64,000 bases of DNA from Nectonema munidae. Taxonomy: Eukaryota > Nematomorpha > Nectonematoida > Nectonematidae. The stretch lies in contig JAUIRK010000014.1 of NCBI GenBank assembly GCA_030549495.1, positions 902,501-966,500 of the forward strand, read 5' to 3'. Both the position numbers and the translations under genes were made by a program. Below the pieces are notes generated by a model. That model did no database searches. It had not been told where the DNA came from and saw only the letters and a program-made list of their open reading frames with translations. Shown here piece after piece: positions 36,492-48,600 of this stretch (the stretch's first letter is position 1; the number at the start of each line of letters is the position of its first letter).

Positions 36492-36624
36492 TCAAGCTGC
36501 TCGTTCAACTTGTGGTCCCTGTCTAAATTCTGGCGTTGCGCAAATGCCATTTTGCGCCGTGTAAGAAAAGCAACAAAACTCCACTTTTTTAACACAATTG
36601 TATGAAGAAATGTAGTCGTCTTGT
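36492..36624 (-). CDS. astacin-like terminal exon: TSP1 end and C-terminus
   Basis: After the acceptor TTACATTTTTAG it reads [20 protein letters not shown] then [14 protein letters not shown] and stops after VERAA. The phase fits the previous exon, and four cysteines could close the TSP1 disulphides. The 5.9-kb gap to the previous exon and the lack of a firm family match lower confidence. Confidence 0.65.
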
Positions 36625-39600
36625 CTAAAAATGTAAAACAATTTCATATACAATCAAGTTCAAAGAACCAAATTTACACTCTTTTAAATCATTTTAGGCA
36701 TCAAAACGTTGTAATGTGTTGATTTTATTTTCAGTAAAAAATAAAAGTAATTATTCCAAAGCAAGAGTTTCTAATTTAAAAATAATTGTTCATTATTTAA
36801 AAAAGGTACTTTTTTTAAATTTATTATATCAGTCAATTATTGTTATTGATAATAAAAAACTGTTTTGCAAAAATGAGCATAGTATGAAACATATTCCTTA
36901 AAAGAATTTTAAGGTCTGGTAGTGATATTTTTTTAACTATATGAATTTTAAGGTCTATGCCTGGTTTTATCAAGATTTCTTTTAATACTGATCAACACAT
37001 TTTATTGGATTTAGATTAGGTGGATGATAGGGCTAACATTACGGTGACGTTTAAATTTTTAAGTACTTTTTTATCATTTGACTGCGATGAAATGAATACA
37101 TTTAATAATGCATTGGAGGTAAGGTATTTTAAAAAATATGGATTTCAGCTTTAAAAATAAAAATATGCAGCTAATTTTTTATCATGCAAATCTTCTTCAA
37201 TTCCTTTTTGAGTCAATAAATCATAATCGTTAGCAATAATATAGAGAAGGTAAGTCAGTTTTATCTTCAAGTTTTTATAAACATATTTAAACCGCACATC
37301 ACGATCTTATACACCTCCTATTTTTCCAATAGCTTCGTCGATTCAGTTTAGTCTGAGAAGAGTCATGCCCCCTCTTTTGCTTTATTTTTAAACACGCTGA
37401 TTTTCATAATTCGTTTTTGCACGTTGTTTAATCAATCGAGCTAGCGACAAAAATTGATAAAGTAATGTATATGACACTCATCATCATACTCCAGTATATA
37501 AATTTGTCAATTTAAATAATAAACTTCTATTTTTCAATAATAAAGTTTCGCTTGCGAATATTGCCGTGAAGACTTTAAGTAAGTTGAAAGCTAGCATATA
37601 ATTAATTTTATTAAATCATAACTATTATATTTTGTTTAATACTCTATTTCGTTCCATCGAACCGTTCGTGAACCGATACGGTTTTTCTTATTTTAATTTC
37701 ACAACTTGCCGCAAATCAACTCCCTCGATATCAACTTAACATTAGTTAGTCAGAGTTTAAAGAGTTAACCCTTTAATTAAGGACCAGTGTTCCAAGAAAC
37801 AAAAAGCAGCTGCTTTAAATATTTGAAATTCTATTGAAAATGATACCACACGACTATTACTCCTTAAAGAGTTAATTGATCAAAATAGATTTTAGATAGT
37901 TGATATGCAGTGTGGTAGCTGAGGCCAGTTGTGCTAGACCAGTAGTTCGTAAACTTTTTTTTAAAAAAAAGGGCCAAATTAAGAACCAACATTCCACTTT
38001 GAGAGCTGCAACCAATCAAAAAATAGTATAAATTGATATACTCAAAAAATATGGGATGGGCGTTTACCATGTCTAAATCTGCTACTGCAATATACACATG
38101 GTGTGAAGAGGAAATTTTAGAGCAAATCATATAATTAAAAACATTTTGCAAAATCCCGGCAGTTTTGATATGATTTTGCTAACCTAATTTTTTCTGTGCA
38201 ACTTTGCAATGCGGGCCCCAAAACCAGAGGTTAAAGTTCACATGTGGCTCTCAGGGCTGCGGTTGAGAACTACTGTGCTAGACCCTGAGAACTGAGACCA
38301 CGATAAGGTTCATAAAGCGCTGAAATTCTCTCGCTGTAGCTATCATATCCTAGCAAAAAGCATGTTTGATCCCTCCTTTATGAAGTGAGGAATGGAGGAG
38401 AAATGCAAAAATACCTCATATCTGTGCTTGAGCAGGGAACTTTCTCGTTTTTGATGCACACATTCAGATTGCAAGTTCGAAATTCAACTTCTTGGTTATT
38501 GTGACAAAAACAATTTCTATCAACAGTCAATTTAAGAATAACATGTATGAGTAGAAGATATGTATGTCATATTAGAGAATAGGTCGAGTGTCATTGGTAA
38601 TATGATGGCATTTACCAGAAGTTATTGAAGAAGCCAAAGTCATTCACTTCACAATACAATACCTTTCATTTTAAGGTACATTTCTTCCTATTGAACTATT
38701 TAGCCGGAGTGAGGCAACTTCCTATATTTTGGCGAAACTTAGGTTGGAACACTGACATTGAAATGAATGCACTAATGAGAAGATTATTATTCAGTATGAC
38801 TATTTAGGAATCCTACGGACACATTTTCGTCAACATCTTAAGTCTAAGTTATCTTTTTTTTAAATTCATCTTGTTATATAATATTAAGGATGTATATTTA
38901 ATTAATTTAAGGTATTCCTTAAAATCATATTTGATATGAAATAACCACAATATGTCAGGCTTTGAAGAAAATCAATTTCAATGGAAAGATTTATCAAAGT
39001 TACATCTCTCATCATCATCATCATCGTGACCGGACTTTTTATCAACTCATCCCGCGACACTTGATCGCCAGACAGTTCGTCGAACATATCGTCGTTAGAC
39101 GATTCTTCGAATGAACATTTAGTCGAACCGCTTTTTCCTCAAAAGAGTGTTAAACAGCCAAACGCTATAGGCTTTTTATATTAATAAATAGCCAAAAAGA
39201 TAATCGCTTAATTATAGGCCATTAAGGAAAGAATATATAAGTGGGATTACCTTTTTACTAATTTTGCTGGTAGGTGACACTTTCAAACTGGTAAATTTTG
39301 GCTAAGAGGCTTTAGAAATTTAGTTAGATATGTAACTAATTTAATTAGTTAGTTATACTTAACTTTTCTGATTCATTAGGGGAAATGTGGAGAAGAGCGT
39401 TTACTACTTTGGTTAGTAAGTGGAACTAATATTTTTCCTCATACTGAAAAAAGTAGTAGCTGCTACAATATAAGCGTGACCTTTATATAATTTTAGTCTA
39501 ATTATAAAGTTTTATATCTATTTCAATAAAAGCAGTGTTAATCCTCAAATAAAAATGTTTAATCCTTTTATTTAAATATATTTTAGTTTCTTCTAAAAAA

Positions 39601-42600
39601 GTCCGAAGTAAAAATTCTCTTTTTCTTTCAAGATTAAATTTCGATGTAGAGAGAGAGAGGAAAAGAAATTATTTGTTTGTTTTCAACAATACATGTATGC
39701 AATAAAACAATCATTTGCGACGATACAACCGTTCGACAAAAACGCTGTTCGACTAAATGCCCATTTGACGAATCGTTCGGCGACGATATGTCTGTTCGAC
39801 GAACTGTATGGCAATGAAGTTTTATGTGACCTTGACGGAAATATCCGGGCACCATCATCATCCAGTTGCATATTGTATTTGTAAGGCCATGGCCATTCGT
39901 TATAACAACGCAAAAATATTGGACCTCTAATTCGATGTTTTTGCTGGCGTGCACTATACTTATCTATGATAAATATAATTAAAGAGAGAAAGTTGCAAGA
40001 AATAAAAATAATAATTAATCATATCGCATTCTTATTCAAAAGCGATATTGTGAATATAGTATTTAGGAGAAATTGGCCCAAAAAGAAAATGCTAAATATA
40101 TAAATAAACTGGACGCAAAAATATTAGTTCATTAATTCATTTTTGAGTCCAAATAATTCTAAAATTTCTAGGGAGTCCAATCAAAAAACGGTAATCTCTT
40201 TGTAAAGTCATCTCAAAACCCACGGGGAAGTTGACCTGAGATAATGCTTCTGATTATGATTATAATCCTGGAGTTAGAAGTGGATTTACTTTTTAAAATA
40301 AAGCATGATAAAAAAAATTTTAAGTTTTCTTGAATGCATTGAGGATTTTTTTGTGAGTTAGTTAATAATATCACCAAAAAAATAGTTGAAAAAGTGAGAT
40401 GAATAAGAATTTGCACCACAAATTGTGTACACTCTCTAAAATTTGCGTCCCCTCATGATGATCAATGTACTGCTAATTCATCAAATAAATTAGGTCTTTT
40501 TTAAGGGTTCTAAAATGTGTGCTATAATTTTTAAATTTTAAAGATTTTTCAATGTGTTAAATTTGCATTTTTCTAAAAAGTGCTGTGAAATCTATAAGAT
40601 AATATGCATTTTTATGATTTTTGTTTGCATCAAAGTTAAGCCCACACTGAGATATCGTCGGCAAAGCTTCAAAAGATCGAGATTTAATAAGGAATAATAG
40701 AATATTTATAGTAGCATAAAACTTCGCCATAACCTCTTGTTATAAAAATGAATGTTAAAAACATATTTATTAAATTAAATTTGTTAAATAGAAGTCTTTA
40801 GACGTTATCACCCATTTAAAAAAAATTAATCAAAAATTATAAAATATTTTATTAAAGTGATTTTAAAAATAATTTGAATTATTATTCAGCCGGTTTCGAC
40901 TAAAAACTAGTCTTCTTCAGGAATGAAAGGAAGGTACAACAAATAAAGTGATATGAATATGTGTATCATTTTTTGATAAATTCATTAAATTAAGTTCTAT
41001 TAACACTTTGTCTATTTCGTCCTAGAAATAGCAGATGGCATTTGTAATTTGATATAAAATTCCCTTAAAAGTGCAAAAATGTGACAATAGAGCGTTTGGA
41101 TAAATATTTTGATTGTGATTGACATCTTTGCTAAGCCAATATTTTGGTAGAAAAAAGAACTAATGATAAAAAAGAAAGTGTCAAGGATACATATTTCTCC
41201 CTATCAATCACCTAAAGCTAGAAATACTTTATTCTTAATGGCTTGGAGTTCTCAGAGTGAAGGCATGTTAACATTATTCTGACAGAAGAATGCAGTTTTC
41301 ATTAACCGCTTGGGCGCCTGATAACATATTTTAGTTAAAAAGCACAAAAATTCAATTATTTTTAAAATCTGATTTAATAGTAGTCTCCCATAAGTATTAT
41401 GCTATGTTAGCTATAATAAACACTTGACGCCGGTGACATACTGGTTAGACCTCATGGAATTTTATTCCAAAGTTCTCGGGTTAGATTACCGATGTACACG
41501 AAATAGAATTTCTTGTTAAATCTGATGCTACCCTACCCGGTTGATGTCAGGAAGAGCATCTGGTTAAGAAATGCACCATTGTCAAAATGTTTGAGGCATG
41601 TCTTACCCTGTGGATTCGGGAACAAATGATGTTAAACGAAGTCTTTTTTCCTATAATTAACACTAAGCTATGAAATCGAGAATATTTTTGTTAATTATAT
41701 ATTAATGATGAATATTTAGATAGTTTATGTACATAGATGGAACAAACTTTGAAAAAAGCTTTAAATGGGTATTTTAATTATGGATAATGACTAGAATCCA
41801 CAAGTGCAATTAGTAATTCTATCAAATATTCCTAACCCACGGTAGTATAAAATATGTTCGCATAAGAATGTCCATCTTTTTCTACAAACTTAGTATATTT
41901 TGAATGTTGGGTGTTAAAGGTAAAAAATAGATATACAGCTAAAAACTATAATCTATTGCTATCGTGTTTGGATTTCTCAAGGCTGTTATCTACATATAGA
42001 TGGATAATAATTATTGCTTATTCTCCGTTCATTCACCTATAAAGAATAATTGCTCAAGTCATTAAAACGCTTTTTTCTTCTCTAATAAATTCAAGCCAAC
42101 AGAATAAACCTTTAATAAAGATCTTCACCTCAATTTTAACTCACCTGATGAGATTTTTTATTGATATTATATTCACTCATTAAATTTTCTTAAATACATT
42201 CATGCACTATTTAGTCTGAAATCCAGCCTTTACCACTTTCTATATTAAAAGATACTCAGTTCTTTTTTGAGATCTTTGATACCGAGAAAAGTCAAGGCAA
42301 ATAAAAGCAGTTTTCGTCACATTTTACATAAATAATAAAAATAAAAAGTTCTTCATAATATTATCTATGTGATAGATTTAAGATTATAAGTTAAAAGAGA
42401 ATAAAATGTTTTGGCGTATCTTCATGAGAAAAGACTATATTTGGTGCGTGACCTACAAAAGATCGGCGACCCTTTGTGGGAAAAAAAGAAAAAACTTACT
42501 GGAAATTGGGTGGGCATTCACGATTACAGATGCGTCTTCGAGTTTGGTAGCCACAAGCTCCACATGCTTCCGAACAGCGTGACCACGACGACCATGGGTA

Positions 42601-45600
42601 GTTTTGTTGAGAGTGGGTACTTGTGGCAAGAGAATTGGCGTTGTATTCCCAAGGAGAATCTTGTTTATAGAGGATGCCTTCTTCTCTATTCTGATTTTCA
42701 TTCGCATAAAAGCCATAATTTCTCTTAGGCAAAAATTTGTCAGCAAAATAATGATTTTCATGATCTTTGCGCAGAGATCTCAAATACATATGCCGTTTAT
42801 TGGCAGCATAGGGGAGGGTGCTGATTGGCTGAAAGTCACGTTGTGGTTGAGTAAGAGTTTGAGTCAAACTGCGTCTTTTTAATCGCTTTTTTTCACTCGT
42901 ATTTCTTCGCATATTCTTCGTGAGGTCTTTCACTTTTAATGAATCCTTCTTCTTCTCAAAATGTGTTTGATCGAAAGCGGATCTTGTGAAGAGTGTTTTT
43001 CGCTTCTCCTCTAAATTCTCTACATTCATCATTTTGAACAGATTCCTTGAATAAGGAGCATCTTCCTTTTCTCTTTCTTCAGCATTGCCTTCACCTTCCA
43101 TGCGCTCACCATTGTCGCTATTTTTAACGCGAATAAGAAACTTTGGGCGATGATAAAATCTCTTTTTTTCATCTTCCCCGCCATAAACTCTTTTTCTAGA
43201 GTTCAACGACTGCGAAATTTGGTCAAAGTTATTTTTGACAGAGGACCTATCATTTATGTCGCGTACACTTAACTTACTCTCCACCATGATGTGATCATTG
43301 TCATTTGAATTGACGCGTTCGTTTAGACTTCGTTGTGGGTGATAGAATATTTCATTGTTGTTCACTTCATAGCTTCCAACTTCGTTCTCCTGTCTTGGAT
43401 ACCAGTACTCTCGATGAGCAGAATTTCCCGATATTTCATGACTACTCACAAAATTATCATTGCGATAAGAGGGCTTATTTCGAGCATCCATGTGCATGGC
43501 TTCTTCATCTACATTTGGCGTGGAATTAGTTGTTGGAATAGGCTTGTAATAAATACTTTGTTGTTGAAAGGGGTTGTAATCGGATTGATCGAAAATGCTT
43601 TGTTGATTCCTATCATAATCTTTTTTCCCATTAGATGGGATCGTTGTGTAGTCGGGGAAGTATATGTCTGGTTTTGTGACTGTTATTGGTTCAAGCGTAG
43701 AAGTTGTAGTCGTTGTGATAGAGGAAATGTCGCAAACTAAATATATCATCATACGTTTTTCATTATAATCCTTTTTTACTTCCTTAAAAAGTATTCACGC
43801 AATACAGGTAAAAATCACAAGTTAGGGAAAGTGGCGTGAGATTTTAAATTTCATCCGCAGACTTCTAGTTACCTTAGCTGCTTCTAGTAATTTAAAGGTC
43901 ACATTTGAGATTGGGAAAATCATAATCTTTTTTATTTACGCTTTTATAGAAAGTTAAATCTCTAAATTCTATATTTGCGAACTTTACTTGATTGACCTTG
44001 GTGTATAAATTTAATTGCTCCTCTAAAGAATATTTTGCTCTTAAACTGAGAAAAAATTCATTTCATTAACGTAGTAAGTTAGTGAATCGTGAAGATACTT
44101 TAATAATTTTTTGACAAATAAATTTTTAAAAGTTTTATTTTTTAGATTGCGCTAAGATAGTTTATTTCTTTTCAGGAAATTACGTTATAAAATTTTTAAA
44201 TATCTTTTAAATTTTAAAGACTTTTTTAAGTCTTGTCTTATCCATTTTTTCATATGTTTTTTTTTTGATAATTGTTTAAATACATATTGTGGTATTTTAT
44301 TACCCCATCGCACCTAAGGTAAGAAATTTGACCGCACCAACTAAGTGATAAATTAATTCTTTCCCATATCATTCCATTTTTCAGTGATATGACTAAAATA
44401 TCTCAACTTTTATGTCGCATTTATTTATGTTAAAAATTGGCAGTTTTTTATATAGCATTCTAACTTAAAGTAAAATGTTTTGATATTCAAGTGAAATGTT
44501 TTAAATCTAGAATAAACATTTCAAAAGTTTAAATTTAATTTATTTAAAAAAATATTTTATTATAAAATGAAAGGTTGTAAAAAATTTTAAAAATTGAAAT
44601 GACATTTTTACAATTACATTGAAAATCACTTGAATTCGAAAACATTTTACTTAAAGTGGAAATGCTATAAATAGGCATAGATTTAACTGTCAATTTTTGC
44701 TTCAAAAGACACGTGTGCGTCTTATAAACGGGTGGGTATTATATCTGGGCAAGAATTGTATACAAGAAAAATGTTCTTCCAAATATAATTGAATTGAGCA
44801 TGATAGATAGTATTCCTCACAGTAAAAGAGAAGAAAGTTCAACTTTCTTTATTCTTTCAGCTATGTGGGGATATAAAGAGTACATAAAATGTGACATGTG
44901 ACATGTAATATGTGCTGGCATACTATCTTAACACAAAGCATACCTACCTCCTTTAATAAAGGCTTTAAATCCGTTAAATCCATAATTGATTTCAGCACTA
45001 TTTGACTCAAAAATCACAGACATCTTGTTTGACAGGGAAAAAATCTTCTTGTCTACTTTGAAGCCATTACAAATTCTAAATGCACGTTTGGGTGATTCTG
45101 CGCTGAAGGAGTTTGCAAAGTAAAAGGCCTCACCTTGGTCCAGTCGCTTCAAAGGAAGCTAAGTACTTGATCTCGAGGCTGTGCACACACACGCCATCTT
45201 TGGAGGCGATGTCGAAGTCGCTGTTGGAACTCAGCAAGAACATTATGACGCCGCTCTGCTCGGTTGAGTTTTCGCTTTGGCCGCAATTCACCTGAAATTC
45301 AGCAAATAAATTTCCATTTATTATAATGCTAACACTTTTCATTTGATCCAACAAACGAGTTGCTATTGAAGTTTAAACAATGAATTTTTGCATCATTTCA
45401 ATTCTGGGATATTTAGCTTGTCTTTTGTTGTGAGACAAGGCCTACTTTTGTCGTTAAGGCTTTTATGAGTATTAGACTCACTAGTCGATAGATTTAAATT
45501 CTAATATCATAGATGAAAAATGTAAAGAAAGAGTGAACATTTTATGTGATAAGAACGATTAGTTAGAATTGAGCCTTTGAGGATGAAATTTTATACCCTA

Positions 45601-48600
45601 ACGCTGCTTTTCGCAGTCCAAATTTTTTCCTTAAATTGCATAATAGTTGACAAGTTTTGAAAAAATTTGTAAATGGAGCATATTGTCGCGTTAGGATTCG
45701 TGTAGAATTAGCATTAGTGTTAGTATTAAGGTTGAAGTTAGTAGTGTTAGCGCAATCGTACGTGCATACCTTTACATATACATTTTTTGACATTCTTGGC
45801 ACAAAGATTCTTATTTATTTGTATTAATACACGTATGACACAAAAGCATCTAGACATACACACACATATATGCAATCAGCATACATATTGACATTACACC
45901 CCCACGCTGAAATACTTTTGAAATGCTGAATTGTCAAAAACAGAGGCATGGATGAATTATATATTTAAACAGTCAGGGACACTTGTCTTACACTGGTCAT
46001 CAAAAAATCCTGCTTTTCTATCCTGATTTTCTTCTTCTGAAGAATTCAAAGGTTTTTACGGTTAGGCTCTTACGACCCGATTGTATTTAATTTACGGCTC
46101 TTGCGACCCGATTCTAACCTTGTTAGTAATCAAGCTATCACTAGACATTAAGATTGTTTCCCACTTTGGGAGCATTCGCGTTGGGATTGTATCTTTCACT
46201 CAGCTGTATTTATATATTTGAGATATATTCTTGTAAAATAATATATATGAAGGCATAGTTATGCAGTAACGAGTGCCGGCATTAGGCTTTTAGTGGGATG
46301 GAAAGTCCAGGTACTAAGCATTCTGGGCGGGACCACAATATCAGAAAGGAATGGTGCGAACGTCAGAAACAATACTTAACTTAACTCAAAAAACCCTTTC
46401 AGTCACAATGGGTCACCAGTGACAAACAAAATAAAAATATTCTACTTTAAGTTATAAAAACTCATTTAAAAAGAAAGTCAGATGATTAATTTTTGATAAG
46501 TAATGCCGGAAAGTGTTAATTAACAAAGTCTGATATTTCTCCACTCATTTTAAAACAATTTGCAAAAAATAGTAAATAAAAATATTTACACCTAGTTGTA
46601 GAAAGCACTTAATTTTAAACTCAAGGATGCTCCTGCTAACACCCATTTACAGCAAATTTGCTAATATCCTTCCCCTCAAAGATCGTAATAAATTTAATTT
46701 AGCGATGACGATTAATTCAACATACATTTTTACCTTAGTTGTTTTACATATAAAATGAAAGAAGTTATAAAGTATATTTGTCGCAGGCCCTTTCCTAAGG
46801 AAACCATAATTCCTCTCACATGCTCACAGATTTTATTATACTTACAAGTGCGATATTATGTCCCTTATCAGTCAAACGTAAATCAGTTTGCCTCTTTTTG
46901 TATTATCTATCCCCTATTAGAAGCTCATTTCTTGTGACAATTGGCTCTATAAAAATGCAAATTGCCTATTTTAATTATTTTTCTTGATTTATCATATTTT
47001 TGACCTTGCTTCACTTAAATAAATTTAACTTTAAGAGATGAGGAACGTAGTTTAAGATCGTCCTGGAAAGCCTTATGAGTGTTGACACTCATCTGCATGA
47101 TAAGCTCTCATAAACTAACATGTTTATTGGGAAGAATATTTTTAATTGAATCATTTCAAAAGTTAAATTCCCTAAAAATATTTTCAAAATTTCCTACTGA
47201 ATTACGGTATAGAATAAGTGTGGATTGAATTTTTAAATAAATAATCCCTCTTCAATTCTAATATTCTAGAAAAAAAATCCTTATGTTTTGATTTTCCTAA
47301 CTAATAATTAATATACCTAACTACTAAACATACAACTTACACTATACAAATAAACATACAACTTACACTATACAACAACTAATAAATATAATATACCTTT
47401 TGGTTTTAGCTTTGAAAAAATGAATAGTTTTAGTTCTTTTTGAAATTTCATTTTATTTGATTTAGGCTTTTAGAAATATTTTATTCTTTCAATCTCTCAA
47501 TTTATAATAATTTACAATATCGGGAACAACGTGTGTCTTTGAAAGTCCTTATTAACGAGTATAAAACTGAATTTTCTACGTCTCAAATTTCGGGTAATAA
47601 ATCTATTTTAAATTGAAGTTTTCATGATAATTTCCCGTGTTTTTATTTAATTTAAACTGTTTTTGTTTTTCTTTTCGTTTTCCTTTTTTCAATCATATTG
47701 ACCATGGTTATTTTAATTCATAAAAATAATTCAAAAAACAAAAATTATGAAATATTTTTTCACAAGTAAAAGCCATATTTATGTTTTGCAATATGTGATG
47801 AAAAAAATTAATGAACTTTATGAATTCTGAAACATGGTGCTTTAAACGAGTGGTTTCCAGCGTGGACGTTATCGCCCTCTGGGTAACGATTTTGAATATA
47901 TTTTGGACATTGATCAACAAGGGCAATAGGGGGCGGTGAGCATTTGTGGCTCTAAAATATAGTTATATTGCTTCCAGTGAAAAATCATATTGAAATTTGA
48001 CTAGTTTTAATATATCCTTAATGTATTAAAACTTTTAAGTTTTAATATCAACTCAAAATTCGAGAAAAAACATTTGTGCTTTGACCCATTTTTGATCTGG
48101 TTTTAGTTATTCGCATGTCTAGATCAAAACAACATCTGTGAATATGCATAGTTTTCCATATCGTGGTGCTTTATTTCTGTAAAACAAGGCATATCTTTGT
48201 ATTAATACAATGTTTGCTTCTGTATTCATATTGCAAAATTTTGAAGCATTTTTACAGTAATTTTTAAATCTACAAATACTTCTGGAAAAATAGTCCTTAA
48301 GCCTGCATAAACACCAAATTCGCTTTCAAATGTCCCAAAAAAGGAACGTCTGCTTTAAATATAGAAAAACTACATTGAAAAAACAGAGAATTACTTTTCA
48401 AAATTCTGCTCCTAACAGGGTTAAAATCGAGAAGTGTTCTCTAGGGATAACTTTCGATTCAGTTTTCAAATGAATTTATTTCAAAATTTTTGCTTTCTGT
48501 CTGCCTGTCATTGTAAGATTTAATTCGCATTTTGATAGAATTGATAGCAGTTTAGATACTTTTTGTATCATAGTTATCTTCATTCACTACCTCGATTAAA

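Noticed and set aside
37864-38151. 95-codon minus-strand ORF
   Set aside because: It lies inside the 336-bp hAT MITE and shows no transposase motif.
39634-39954. Overlapping ORFs on both strands
   Set aside because: They arise from the reiterated TTCGAC motifs in the right arm of the MULE-like MITE.
42604-43740. Plus-strand ORFs of 92-135 codons
   Set aside because: They are antisense shadows of the large linker/TSP1 exon on the minus strand, which has the splice phase and domain support.
44928-45152. Single continuous ORF across the CUB region starting [12 protein letters not shown]
   Set aside because: Its first residues are a read-through of the 31-bp intron in another frame; the upstream CUB exon joins in phase only when the intron is removed.
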